The notes: generated by a model not told the origin, from the sequence alone. 64,000 nt of DNA from Methanobacterium subterraneum (GCF_002813695.1 NZ_CP017768.1:806001-870000), one strand, 5' to 3'. Numbered from the stretch's first letter, positions 8,797 through 17,424 are shown. Numbers and translations are program-made.

Positions 8797-9246
8797 TCCT
8801 TAAAATATCTAAAAATAATCCCTACGTGGGAAGTCTGGATGTAAACGCCATTACAGGTGAAACCGCAGGGTAGCGGTAAAGGTAGTAAAAAATAAAATAT
8901 TTATTTTCTTTCTTTTATTTTAGAGGCTCTCTGTTTCCAAATAGTAATCATTGGCTTTAAGTTTGTAAATCTTTACATTAACTAAATAATCCCCTATATT
9001 ATGTAATTAGGTTGTAAATTTAATTTTATCAATAAGTAAATTTCCTTGAACCGATTATTCGTTGATATAAACTTTATATTAAGTGTTTTTATTTATATCG
9101 GCGAAATAAAATGGTTAAATGATTTAAAAACTGAAAATAACAGGATTAATGGTGTTTAAAAATTTATTTTATGAGGAGTAATTCACTAATTTTATTAATA
9201 TGTAAATTAAAATAAGTAATAATTACTTTCAAGGCACCGAAAGATG
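8797..9246. other. Intergenic region, AT-rich, with one GC-rich patch
   Basis: No convincing gene in about 450 bases. A GC-richer patch at 8821-8880 stands out and contains a small hairpin, ACCGC-AGGGTA-GCGGT. It is followed by a very AT-rich tract with T-runs that could end transcription of the upstream pair. It looks like a relic of something, but I cannot say of what. Confidence 0.4.
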
Positions 9247-9288
9247 TATAGTAAGTTTACTATAATATTATAGTATATTTACTATAAT
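9247..9288. promoter_or_regulatory. Two adjacent perfect palindromes, candidate operator
   Basis: TATAGTAA-GT-TTACTATA (9247-9264) is followed two bases later by ATTATAGTA-TATT-TACTATAAT (9267-9288), so the half-site TATAGTA occurs four times. The pair ends nine bases before the ATG at 9298 of a gene with an N-terminal helix-turn-helix. Autorepression by that protein is the natural reading; it overlaps where a TATA box and start site would be. Confidence 0.6.
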
Positions 9289-9297
9289 GGTGTTGTT

Positions 9298-9897
9298 ATG
9301 AAAGACAATAAACTGGAGATACTGATAAAACTCATTGAACAGGGCGATAATCTTCCAACTATCCGTAAAATATCCTTGATGACAAGTATTAGGTATACTA
9401 ATGTTTATAACATAATTAAAAAGCTTGAAAAAGAAAATATAGTAGATTTAGAAAAAACTGGTAATGCATACCGTTGTAGGCTACAGAAAACCCCTAATCC
9501 ATTAATATTCAGTGCAGAGTATGAAAGGAGAGAGTTATTAACAGAAAATAGTGATTTTAAAGTTCTTCAAGAAAAATTAAACAATCTACCCTTCCCCTTC
9601 ATTGCCTTGTTGTTTGGTTCATATGCCAAAGGAAAGGCTTCGGAAAATTCTGATATCGATCTGATGGTTATTGCAGAAAGTGCTCGGGAAAAAGAGATTG
9701 AAAGAACATTATCCATTCTTCCCCTGGATATTCATTTAATATTTTTCACCTATGAAGAATTCATGATGATGATTAGTAGTAATGAATTCAGTGTTGTTTT
9801 GGAGGCGACCAAATACAACGTGATCTTAGTGGGTATTGAAGATTACTACCGGGTGATGAGAAATGCTGGACGAGGAACGAATAAAAGAAGCAAATAA
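9298..9897 (+). CDS. HTH / minimal nucleotidyltransferase (MNT) antitoxin-type protein
   Basis: A 199-residue protein with an N-terminal helix-turn-helix (about residues 15-60, ISLMTSIRYTNVYNIIKKLE) and a C-terminal minimal nucleotidyltransferase. The signature LFGSYAKGKASENSDIDLMV is near residues 102-121 and includes GS and the metal-binding DID. The arrangement is the same as the gene at 2423 but the sequence is clearly different. Two perfect palindromes just upstream are likely its binding site. The HEPN partner begins at 9863, overlapping its end, and is frameshifted. The predicted role is an antitoxin acting by nucleotide transfer to the partner and by autorepression. Confidence 0.8.
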   Translation: MKDNKLEILIKLIEQGDNLPTIRKISLMTSIRYTNVYNIIKKLEKENIVDLEKTGNAYRCRLQKTPNPLIFSAEYERRELLTENSDFKVLQEKLNNLPFPFIALLFGSYAKGKASENSDIDLMVIAESAREKEIERTLSILPLDIHLIFFTYEEFMMMISSNEFSVVLEATKYNVILVGIEDYYRVMRNAGRGTNKRSK

Positions 9898-10389
9898 CAA
9901 TGTAAAAAGATATTTTAAGGAAAAGTTAATCATTAGGAGAGATCCAGAAACTGACATAATTAACACCTTTAGAATCAACTCTGAAGACAGTTTAAAGGTT
10001 GCTGACTATATTTTTAGAGAAAATTTATCATCTTTGTGATTATTGTGACTTCGTATTATTCCATGTATTACATTGCTAATGCCGTGCTTTTTAGTTTGGG
10101 ATATAAAGTGGGTGATAGAATCTCTCACAAGGTAACTAGTGATGCTTTAATTGTGTTCATAAGGGATAAATTGGCAAAAAACATCTTAGAAGATTATGAA
10201 ACGGCTAAAAGAGAGGCAATGGATCTAAACAATTTGAGTGATGAGCTAATAGAAAGTTTCGATTACGAGAGAAAGAAGAGATCGGCATTTCAATACGATA
10301 TGAATACAGTTGTAAAAAGAACCAAAGCTGGAACTTCCCTAGAAAGGGCTAAACAATTTAATTTTCAATTGACAAAGCTTCTAGGATAA
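9863..10389 (+). pseudogene. HEPN-domain partner, frameshifted and lacking the catalytic histidine
   Basis: The first frame, MLDEERIKEANNNVKRYF..., stops at 10039 after ENLSSL. A second frame from 10036 continues IIVTSYYSMYYIANAVLFSLGYK to 10389. Adding one G to the single G at about 10038 gives SSLWIIVTSYYSMYY, the expected HEPN helix. Unlike the copy at 2982, the region equivalent to RRKRHRAVYD reads RKKRSAFQYD, so the RX4-6H histidine is Ser. With both a frameshift and a lost catalytic residue, this is probably not an active RNase. It overlaps the nucleotidyltransferase gene by 35 bases. Confidence 0.75.
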
Positions 10390-10626
10390 TCATATAATCT
10401 TAATAAATCCATTTACTCCCTCTTATATCTCTGATTTATTGTACGGGTAATTATGGGGATTGGTTTATGTGTAAGATTTTAATTAAATATTAAAGTCTAA
10501 AAATTAGGAAGTGGATGATTATCATAATTTCACAAAAAGAGGAGGTGGGAATGTCATCATTCGCCTTTGAATGAGTATCCATCTATATCAGGTCTCAAAT
10601 CAGTGAATACGATCCCGATACTAGTA

Positions 10627-10764
10627 TTACTCCATTTTATGGTGGTCAACATACTCTTGTAAGGCTTCGGCAATCCCTTCAGACCGTACCTGGTATCCTT
10701 CTTTCTTTAACACTTCATCCAAGTTATTTACAAGTTCATCTGGTAATGTCATACTTATTCTCAT
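10627..10764 (-). CDS. Ribbon-helix-helix DNA-binding protein (CopG/NikR-like N-terminus)
   Basis: A 45-residue ribbon-helix-helix protein. MRISMTLPDELVNNLDEV is the DNA-contacting strand and first helix, and RSEGIAEALQEYV the second helix. An excellent GGAGGGAG ribosome binding site precedes the ATG at 10764. The frame ends HHKME-stop. Removing one A from the AAAA there gives HHKWSNTSIGIVFTDLRPD, continuing to a stop at 10557. NikR-type regulators have a similar DHHKW junction after the RHH domain, so this may be a frameshifted, shortened regulator of up to 66 residues. No toxin partner is visible next to it. Confidence 0.65.
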   Translation of the reverse strand: MRISMTLPDELVNNLDEVLKKEGYQVRSEGIAEALQEYVDHHKME

Positions 10765-10932
10765 ATGGTCTCCCTCCTTGCTTAATATCTATTATATAAT
10801 AATTAATAAGTTAATAAATATTTCGATTAGAAGGCATAATTGTATAAAAAAATATTTTTTTGATAATGAAATATTAGAGAAGTAAAAAATCAGAATAGTT
10901 CTATTTTTTCAGGAATAGTATTGTCTCTAAAC

Positions 10933-10940
10933 TTATAAAT
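10933..10940 (+). promoter_or_regulatory. Archaeal TATA box for mntA-hepT
   Basis: TTATAAAT is centred about 28 bases before the ATG at 10965, the usual TATA-to-start distance in archaea, so the transcript should be nearly leaderless. No palindrome like that before 9298 is evident here, and the encoded nucleotidyltransferase has no HTH domain. Confidence 0.45.
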
Positions 10941-10964
10941 AATCTAAAATATATAATTTTTAAT

Positions 10965-11384
10965 ATGAAAAGGGAGATTAGGGAACAAGTTGAAAAATTC
11001 CTGGAAAAACAGGATGCAGTTGTACTGTCCTACCTTTTTGGATCTGTTGCCCAGCAAAGAGCGGGTAAACTTAGTGATGTGGACCTGGCGGTCTACCTTG
11101 ATGAAACTCTTAATAGCTATGAAAAGTTTGATCTGGAACTTGAACTCTTATCTGACCTGGGAGATATCATCTGCACTGACCGGGTGGATCTGGTGGTGAT
11201 GAATGATGCACCCATTTCACTCAATTTTGAAGTAATAAAGGCTAATCATCCACTTTTTATCCGAGATAAGGATCTTAAAGTTGATTTTGAACATTATATT
11301 ATGTCCAGATACTTGGATCGTCAGTTCTACAACCTCAGATGGGCTGATGATTTAATTAGAAAAACTGCTAACCGAATCAAATGA
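10965..11384 (+). CDS. mntA: MntA-type nucleotidyltransferase antitoxin (type VII toxin-antitoxin)
   Basis: A 139-residue minimal nucleotidyltransferase without extra domains. The signature GSVAQQRAGKLSDVDLAVY covers residues 26-44, and a later VDLVVMN strand carries the third acidic residue. Proteins of this family inactivate the HepT RNase by adding AMP units to its active-site tyrosine. The gene overlaps hepT by four bases (ATGA), the standard layout. Both genes are intact, unlike the two other nucleotidyltransferase/HEPN pairs in this island, so this is the module most likely to be working. Confidence 0.88.
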   Translation: MKREIREQVEKFLEKQDAVVLSYLFGSVAQQRAGKLSDVDLAVYLDETLNSYEKFDLELELLSDLGDIICTDRVDLVVMNDAPISLNFEVIKANHPLFIRDKDLKVDFEHYIMSRYLDRQFYNLRWADDLIRKTANRIK

Positions 11385-11806
11385 AAACCAGAGAAAAGGT
11401 TGCCCGGAAAATAAAGAATATGCAGAGATATGTTAAGTTCTTAAGGGAGCACTCTGCCAGTGAAGATGATTTATTAAAGGATTACCTCTTAAAATCAGCC
11501 ATTGAACGTAATCTTCAACTGGCCATTGAATCTTCTCTGGATATAGGAGAAGTTATAATATCCTCTGCTAATCTGGATAAACCCGAAGATTACCCTAGTA
11601 TAATATTAATTCTGGGGAAAAACGGAGTGATTCCCATGGACTTTGCCCAGGAGTTTCAAGAGGCAGCAAAACTCAGGAATATACTGGTACACATGTACAC
11701 TGATGTTGACCCGACAGTGATAGCCAGGATATTAGAGAAAAATCTGGATGATTTTGATGAATATGCACGTTATATTGCCATTTATTTGGAATCCGAGCAT
11801 GAATGA
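11381..11806 (+). CDS. hepT: HepT-type HEPN ribonuclease toxin (type VII toxin-antitoxin)
   Basis: A 141-residue all-helical HEPN protein (DUF86/HepT type). The catalytic motif RNILVHMY spans residues 99-106: Arg99 and His104 form the RX4-6H RNase site, and Tyr106 is the residue expected to be AMPylated by the partner. It starts within the mntA stop codon and ends cleanly at 11806. Such toxins cleave RNA (tRNA in characterised cases) when freed from control. No truncation or substitution is seen. Confidence 0.88.
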   Translation: MKTREKVARKIKNMQRYVKFLREHSASEDDLLKDYLLKSAIERNLQLAIESSLDIGEVIISSANLDKPEDYPSIILILGKNGVIPMDFAQEFQEAAKLRNILVHMYTDVDPTVIARILEKNLDDFDEYARYIAIYLESEHE

Positions 11807-11878
11807 CTTGTGATATTGATGTAAATAAAAAAAATCACGTGACTCGTAATCATGTATTGTGTATCTTAATATGAAAAA

Positions 11879-12925
11879 TTAAGTGTTTCCATTCCTGTTT
11901 TTATCCAGATATTTCCTGGTAACCTCTTTATCAAAATCAGAAATATAATCATTATCCTGGATTTTTCGGTATTTTTCAAATTCTTTGGAGGCAATCTCTT
12001 TAGCTACTGCTTTTGTAACTTTACCCGGATTTTTTAGGATGTCATATTCGTTGAATTCTAAGAATTTATCTAACCTTGATACCCAGTCCTCCATGGACAT
12101 GAGTTTATGTCTCGTAGCTTGATTCTCTGCATAGTCCAGGTACATGTAAACGATACGATTCAATTCTGAAATCTCTTCCTGGGATAAATAGTTTTTAGCA
12201 ACCCCAGTGTCTGATTTTAAGATTTTACCTTCTGGTGCATTCTTCCAGGTGGTGAGGCCCATATTCTTTTTGGTGCTGTCAGCTCTTTCTGATATGATTT
12301 CTGCTGCAGTGTGGTGAGTTATGGCCCAGTGAAGTTTATTTTGAACAGTTGCATAAAAGGTTCGGGTAATCTCAGCATCTTTATTATAATCAAAACTGCA
12401 CTGTGCATAAATGTCAGTTATTTTCTGGTAAAATCTACGTTCACTGGCCCGGATTTCACGGATCTTTTCCAGTAATTCATCAAAATAGTCTCGACCAAAA
12501 CGGGTCCCGTTTTTTAAAAGATCTTCATCCAAAACGAAACCTTTAGTTATAAATTGATTTAAGACGTTAGTAGCCCAAATACGAAATTGCGTAGCCTCTT
12601 TAGAGTTCACCCGATAACCTACAGCAATAATTGCATCCAGATTATAAAAATTAATATCTCTACTAACTTCTCTATTACCTTCTTTTTGAACTATTAGGAA
12701 ATTCCTAATAGTTGACTTTTCAGATAATTCACCGGTTTGAAATATATTTTTCAAGTGCTCATTTATGGTTGGTGTTGTCACATTAAAGAGTTCTGCCATG
12801 GTTTTTTGTGTGGACCACATGGTGTCATCTTTTAGGAGAACTTCGATGGTTGCCGCACCTTCATCACCCTTGTAAAGAATTATATTATTCTTTTGTAATT
12901 TTTGATCTTTGTCCATAGATCTCAA
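11879..12925 (-). CDS. RhuM-family protein (virulence-associated, Fic/Doc-linked family)
   Basis: A 348-residue protein of the RhuM family. It carries the conserved N-terminal block with a WSTQKTMAELFNVTTPTIN helix-turn-helix-like segment, a REVSRDINFYNLDAIIAVGYRVNS core, and FRIWATNVLNQFITKGFVLDE. The family is widespread on mobile and plasmid DNA, often near restriction or toxin systems. Its biochemical function is not established. The start may be TTG at 12925 or ATG at 12916. It is convergent with hepT and separated from it by about 70 bases, which extends the defence/toxin island. No partner gene is visible next to it. Confidence 0.8.
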   Translation of the reverse strand: MRSMDKDQKLQKNNIILYKGDEGAATIEVLLKDDTMWSTQKTMAELFNVTTPTINEHLKNIFQTGELSEKSTIRNFLIVQKEGNREVSRDINFYNLDAIIAVGYRVNSKEATQFRIWATNVLNQFITKGFVLDEDLLKNGTRFGRDYFDELLEKIREIRASERRFYQKITDIYAQCSFDYNKDAEITRTFYATVQNKLHWAITHHTAAEIISERADSTKKNMGLTTWKNAPEGKILKSDTGVAKNYLSQEEISELNRIVYMYLDYAENQATRHKLMSMEDWVSRLDKFLEFNEYDILKNPGKVTKAVAKEIASKEFEKYRKIQDNDYISDFDKEVTRKYLDKNRNGNT

Positions 12926-13313
12926 CCCTAAAAATATTTACTCTTCTTTTGGAATAAATGAAACCCTCTTTATTCATTTATAAAGTTTTACCAGTTTTCC
13001 AGACTTTATCTTACACTTAATGGTTAGTGGCTGTGTGTATTTTACTATGATCATTAAAAGTTTTGATAGTTGTCCTAAGGAGTATCTGAGAAGTAAAAAG
13101 AATCAACCTTTAATCAAATAAAAAAAGCTTAAATAAAATAATGAGGCAACCAGGAAGTGAAATTAACATCTTCCCGTGGAAATTGATACCTTAAAGGACT
13201 TCCACAATTTTCCTAAATCAATATTTTTCCTCATTATTATACTCCTTATACAATACGTGAGGTTATTTGTATAAGTCTGCTGTTTCAAAGGATTATGACC
13301 TCTTATTTTAAAA
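12926..13313. other. Intergenic region without recognisable features
   Basis: About 390 bases between the RhuM gene (its upstream side) and the 3' end of the peptidase-like gene. It is AT-rich with several T-runs that may act as terminators. I see no gene, RNA or repeat. Confidence 0.4.
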
Positions 13314-14018
13314 TTAGTTTAGTTTTAGATTATCTATGATAGATACCAGTTCAATGCTTTGTTTCCTGGTTTGTTCAACTGATTCATAGGTGTATGTTTC
13401 ATATATCATGGCAGGAATTCCTGCTTGAATTAAGGGTATGGTAACATATGAAGGGCTGGTGGGTTCTGGTGGACTGTAGATAGTTAACCAATTTGTTTTA
13501 TTTTTGATTTCACCAGCTATTTTAAGAGCTTTTTCTGAGCTGGCAGGAATAAACAGGAACTTTCTCACTTTATAGTTCCCTTCATTGGAGTGCACATCAA
13601 TAACTAATTTTATAGAGTTGTTTTTAATGTTGGGAATTGCATATTTATTTGCCAAATTTTGTCCATTAGTTCTCCCTTTATTATAATTATCCGGGTTCTG
13701 GGTTACATTAATTTTGTAAATATAGTAGCAGTTTTTCAGGGATTTATCACTGGTTTTTATGGTTTCTACAATGGCGTCGTGGGATTGGTATTCTAGGGGA
13801 TGGACTCCTACAACATAAGCTATACAATTTGGGGAGCTGGCATTTCCATAGGGACCATAACGGGTGACAGTGCCATATTCAGTTTGTCCTAAAACCACAC
13901 TGCTGAAGGAGGGTGGTGTTGAATTAGTATTTTGGCTAGGATATAGGTAAAATGAGGAAATAAAAGTTCCACTAAACACTAAAACCAGAATGATTAATAA
14001 TTTAAGGTATTTCCTCAT
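13314..14018 (-). CDS. Exported M14/AstE-like zinc carboxypeptidase-type protein
   Basis: A 234-residue protein with an N-terminal signal anchor (YLKLLIILVLVFSGTFISSFYL), so it acts outside the cell. The rest resembles metallocarboxypeptidase/succinylglutamate desuccinylase-like enzymes. HPLE near residue 74 matches the HXXE zinc pair, VIDVHSNEG near 140 gives the third zinc ligand, and AMIYETYTYE near 210 offers the catalytic Glu. A wall-peptide or amidated substrate is plausible because the next gene upstream encodes a pseudomurein-binding-type domain, but this is inference. Together with the two genes upstream it forms a same-strand trio. Confidence 0.65.
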   Translation of the reverse strand: MRKYLKLLIILVLVFSGTFISSFYLYPSQNTNSTPPSFSSVVLGQTEYGTVTRYGPYGNASSPNCIAYVVGVHPLEYQSHDAIVETIKTSDKSLKNCYYIYKINVTQNPDNYNKGRTNGQNLANKYAIPNIKNNSIKLVIDVHSNEGNYKVRKFLFIPASSEKALKIAGEIKNKTNWLTIYSPPEPTSPSYVTIPLIQAGIPAMIYETYTYESVEQTRKQSIELVSIIDNLKLN

Positions 14019-14028
14019 TTGATCACAT

Positions 14029-14727
14029 TTATGGTATTATTACAGTGGGTGGTAGTTGGTTTGTGGATTTATATTGGGTTAAAACATTTACATAGAGGTT
14101 TAATAGACTTTCTGGAGATAGGTCAGGTTGTCCGGCTACAGATATGCCAATATAGTTGGGAGATAATCCATTATTATCCATCCAGCTGTGGGTTCTTTGA
14201 GCCATATCCACATATTGGCTTTTAGTTATTGAGGCGGCAGTTATGGTTCCAAAGGGACTGTCAGGGTTCCCATAATTTCCAATGGGAATATTTCCGGTTT
14301 GACCACTATCTATCATAACAATACCTTTGGATAAGATGTAAAGGCATTGATTTTTGTCGAGAGTGACCCCCTTAAAGGTAATGGTATCAAAGCCAACTCC
14401 TATTTTAGATATTTCCTGTGCAAGGTTAGGTACCTGGGATACAGGGAATCCTGTGCTCATTGAAATCGGTTCATTATTAACCGTGCTGTTGGGAATAGTT
14501 GTGTTCGAGTCATTGGGTGCTTTTAGGAGAACTCCTGCCATTATACCAAGCACGGCAACCAGGGCGATGATTGAAACAATTAATATTTTGTTCATTTGTG
14601 TTAGACCTTCAGTTTCTTTTTTTGAACTTGTTGGTCTGGATAATGTATCTTTCCTTATTTCATTACCACATTGTTCACAAAAACTTGCATCCGAGTCATT
14701 TTCGTGTCCGCAGATTTTGCATTTCAC
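14029..14727 (-). CDS. Zinc-ribbon, membrane helix and pseudomurein-binding-repeat-like protein
   Basis: A 232-residue protein in three parts. A cytoplasmic N-terminal double zinc ribbon (CKICGHENDSDASFCEQCG) comes first, then one membrane helix near residues 47-67, then an external domain. The external part contains two repeats resembling pseudomurein-binding repeats, the second around SITKSQYVDMAQRTHSWMD...LSPNYIGI and ending LPPTVIIP. Such repeats hold proteins on the methanogen wall. The architecture suggests a link between wall and cytoplasm. It ends 11 bases before the peptidase-like gene, and its start lies just 3 bases after the stop of the gene upstream. Confidence 0.7.
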   Translation of the reverse strand: MKCKICGHENDSDASFCEQCGNEIRKDTLSRPTSSKKETEGLTQMNKILIVSIIALVAVLGIMAGVLLKAPNDSNTTIPNSTVNNEPISMSTGFPVSQVPNLAQEISKIGVGFDTITFKGVTLDKNQCLYILSKGIVMIDSGQTGNIPIGNYGNPDSPFGTITAASITKSQYVDMAQRTHSWMDNNGLSPNYIGISVAGQPDLSPESLLNLYVNVLTQYKSTNQLPPTVIIP

Positions 14728-14730
14728 TAT

Positions 14731-15363
14731 TTAAGCCCCCCTGTTTCTTGCCTTTTTAATACCATTTTTTAAGAACACTCCAAAGGACCCTCCTAGGGCC
14801 CCTGCAACAAAAACTAGAATGATTATAATAATTCCTTTTAAGAATGTGTATAAAGGTTCTAAAGAGTTTGAATTACTGTTGCTGGCTGTGTTCAGATAAG
14901 ATGGTGTTTGAGAAGCTGTAGAACTGGCAAATGGTTTAAGGGCACTGGCAATTGATGCTGCAATACCCATTGTTATTAATAATATAATGCCTAGGATAAA
15001 TCCCAAAATTGTTAAAGCAATTAAACTCATGAACAGTCCATTTATCATTCCATCTTCAAAATCTCTACATCCAACTATACCGGTGGTGATCCCGCCCACA
15101 AAAACCATGGTTACTAAAACTAGGCCTATGTAAATGGTTAGATCTATGGCGCCGGAGACAGCTACTGAACCATATAAAAAAGAGCATAATATCAATATTA
15201 ACGTTGAAATTGCTAAACCAGCAAAAACAGCTAATAGATTTATTTGACTGTTAAAACGCTCAATATAATTTTTCTTAAGATTTTTACCGCATTTTTTGCA
15301 GAACTTTACATTGGTCTTGTTTTCATGACCACATTCAGGACATTCCAATATATTCATCCCCAT
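14731..15363 (-). CDS. Zinc-ribbon protein with four predicted membrane helices
   Basis: About 210 residues. An N-terminal zinc ribbon (CPECGHENKTNVKFCKKCG) is followed by four hydrophobic segments separated by short loops and a Ser/Thr/Asn-rich external loop before the last one. This layout is common among uncharacterised Methanobacteriales membrane proteins. Possible starts are TTG 15366, ATG 15363 and ATG 15357. It is the first gene of a trio with the pseudomurein-binding-type and peptidase-like genes, so a role in envelope biology is plausible, but no function can be assigned. Confidence 0.6.
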   Translation of the reverse strand: MGMNILECPECGHENKTNVKFCKKCGKNLKKNYIERFNSQINLLAVFAGLAISTLILILCSFLYGSVAVSGAIDLTIYIGLVLVTMVFVGGITTGIVGCRDFEDGMINGLFMSLIALTILGFILGIILLITMGIAASIASALKPFASSTASQTPSYLNTASNSNSNSLEPLYTFLKGIIIIILVFVAGALGGSFGVFLKNGIKKARNRGA

Positions 15364-15566
15364 CAAATCTTGTTCAAAGCTAATGTTATATTCTCACATT
15401 ATTTAAATTATTACATAATAGTTGTTAATGAGTATTGATTAATGATTTAAGGGCTAGAATGAATGTAGTGTCCTGTTTAAATAGTTTAATGTTAATAAAA
15501 AGCATTTATTAATCCTTTTTTTAGTCACCCCACACTCTTGTTTTAACCAACAAAAAATTGATTTTC

Positions 15567-15790
15567 ATGGGATCCAAGAGGACTACCAACATTGATCTCC
15601 GTAAGATAATATCCATAACCGCCTACAAGGATTTATTGCATCTTCGAGAGAAAACAAGCAAAAAACTGATTACTTCACAGCTATTGACCGCCATACAGTT
15701 ACTTTCACCATTAATGGAAGATCCCATACTGTTCCTTTTACTAGGCTTATAATGAAGGCGGCTGTTGAGGGGAAAATCAGGCAGATTTGA
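15567..15790 (+). pseudogene. Small unknown protein gene broken by a one-base frameshift
   Basis: The frame from ATG 15567 ([15 protein letters not shown]) runs out of phase. A second frame reads [18 protein letters not shown], then a [14 protein letters not shown] segment, and ends GKIRQI at 15790. Adding one G to the G at about 15605 joins them as [11 protein letters not shown], a smooth protein of about 74 residues. I do not recognise the family. The restored frame is the better coding candidate because it is hydrophilic and continuous, while the unbroken frame ends in a low-information leucine-rich stretch. Confidence 0.45.
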
Positions 15791-15975
15791 TTCTAGTTGT
15801 GAAATAAATTATCAAAATAGCAAACATAAAAACATTTTAAGGACGGCTAAGTTTATAGGAAATGCCGGCTATAGTGAATTTGTTGGTTATGATTCATGGG
15901 CTAAAAATAGAAAAAAGTTTTAGAGCCCCTTAAAAAGTCAGAAATAGAAATTTAGTTTAAGATTGAAGGTGTATT

Positions 15976-16665
15976 ATGAAATTAATATCTTTAAATTTAC
16001 GTTTTGGTGGTCAAAAAAGAACACCCCGAATAATAGATTACTTGTTAAGTGAAGATGCTGATTTGATGGTTCTTACGGAATTTATGATGAATGAAAAGGG
16101 TAAGGAGATAATCCGAAAAATTAGCCAGAAGGGATATAACATTAAGCCATCAAATGATGATGGTAGCATGGGGTCCTTTATTGCCAGTAAAAGTGATTTT
16201 GTAACTAAAAGTGTGTTTGATCGGTGGATTGAAGTTTATATTCCTAAAAATGATTTATATGTATTGGGAGTGTACGTTCCTGACCAACCAGGAGCAGAAA
16301 AGAACATATTTTGGAAGAGAATTTTAGAATATGCAAAAAACAATATAGAGAAAAATGTTCTAATAACCGGTGATTTCAATAGCTGCACTAAAGAAGATTC
16401 TTCCAATGGTACTGAATATTATGCTAAGGAATTAATGGAATTAGAAGATTTGAAATACATTGACCTATGGAAGAACTATTCTAAAGAGGGTTCTCCTAGA
16501 TATACTTGGTTTTATCATTCAGGAGAGGGCTTTAGATTAGACTATGCATTCATTTCCCCAAAGCTTGCTGCGAGTATAGATGAGATAATAGTATACCATG
16601 ATTTTAATGTAAGGGAAGCAAAGATTTCTGATCATTCACCATTAATCCTTGAATGTTCATTCTAA
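15976..16665 (+). CDS. Endonuclease/exonuclease/phosphatase-family hydrolase
   Basis: A 229-residue enzyme of the EEP (DNase I/exonuclease III-like) superfamily. The conserved blocks appear in order: SLNLRFGG at the start, a VLTEF metal-ligand Glu near residue 35, ITGDFNSC near 135, YTWF near 178, RLDYAFIS near 190 and SDHSPLI near 219 with the catalytic Asp-His. The nucleic acid or phosphoester substrate is unknown. The gene stands alone, with a different neighbourhood style from the methanogen genes around it, and is first in the row of bacterial-looking cassette-like genes that ends at 19.9 kb. Confidence 0.8.
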   Translation: MKLISLNLRFGGQKRTPRIIDYLLSEDADLMVLTEFMMNEKGKEIIRKISQKGYNIKPSNDDGSMGSFIASKSDFVTKSVFDRWIEVYIPKNDLYVLGVYVPDQPGAEKNIFWKRILEYAKNNIEKNVLITGDFNSCTKEDSSNGTEYYAKELMELEDLKYIDLWKNYSKEGSPRYTWFYHSGEGFRLDYAFISPKLAASIDEIIVYHDFNVREAKISDHSPLILECSF

Positions 16666-16749
16666 AGGGATTCACCCTATTAATTAACCCATTTTTTGAA
16701 TTTCTTCCTTGGTTTCTAGCAGGATTCTTTTAAATTCTTTCCCCACCAC

Positions 16750-16782
16750 CGTTAGCGGTAATGCGGGGAGATATGACGGAAA
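16750..16782 (+). repeat. 33-mer repeat, copy 1, cassette-junction-like
   Basis: Begins CGTTAGCGGTAATGCGGGG and continues to ACGGAAA. A second copy at 18471-18503 is identical at 29 of 33 positions. Both lie just upstream of a cassette-like gene and begin with GTTAGC, which resembles the R' end of integron attC sites (consensus GTTRRRY) but departs from it. Confidence 0.6.
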
Positions 16783-16813
16783 TATGTTGGATTGATAACT
16801 TTTTTGTTCCGGA

Positions 16814-17423
16814 AATAAGACACAAAAAATATTTTTGGATAAATTAAACACATTAGCAGATTGGGAAATCTCATTTTTAACTAGTGAATTAGTTAGTAAA
16901 CGATATTTCAAAAATCAAAATGAAGATGTCACTATATTAAAGGTTGGATCTACTAAAGCACCAATTAAAACCATGGGTGGAATGATTATAAATCCAGATA
17001 TTACTGTTAATGAGATGGATACTAATATAAATGATTTATTAATATTGCCTGGAGCTGATACTAATAATAAAAGTAGCAAAAGATAGAATTGAAAAAGGTT
17101 TAAAAATTGCTGCAATTTGTGGAGCAACTGGTGCTTTAGCAAAAGCTGGTGCCTTAAATAATAAAAAACATACAAGTAATGATATAGAATATTTAAAAAT
17201 GTTCTCTCCTGAATATACTGGCGAAGCTTATTATGTTAATGAACCAGTGATTAAAGATGAAAACTTAATAACAGCTTCTGGATTAGCCCCAATTGAATTT
17301 ACATATGAGATTATTAAACAGTTAGATTTATTTAGGGAAGAAACATTATCCGCCTGGTATAATCTATATATTAAAAAAGAACAAAAATATTTTTATGAAT
17401 TAATGAGTTCATTAAAAAAATAA
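16814..17423 (+). pseudogene. DJ-1/PfpI-family protein, frameshifted and lacking a clear start
   Basis: The first frame encodes FLDKLNTLADWEISFLTSE and INDLLILPGADT, typical of the DJ-1/PfpI N-terminal half. It stops at 17086. A second frame continues VAKDRIEKGLKIAAICGAT, with the nucleophile Cys in AAICGAT, and ends at 17423. Deleting one A from the AAAA at about 17067 rejoins them, though the loop after GADT seems a few residues short. No ATG lies where MTQKIFL would start; an AAG occupies that place. It is probably decayed. A 33-mer repeat precedes it and an attC-like fold follows within two bases of the stop. Confidence 0.7.
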
Positions 17424-17424
17424 T

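Noticed and set aside
8821..8880. GC-rich patch as an RNA gene
   Set aside because: Only a 5-bp stem is visible, with no tRNA, RNase P or SRP features.
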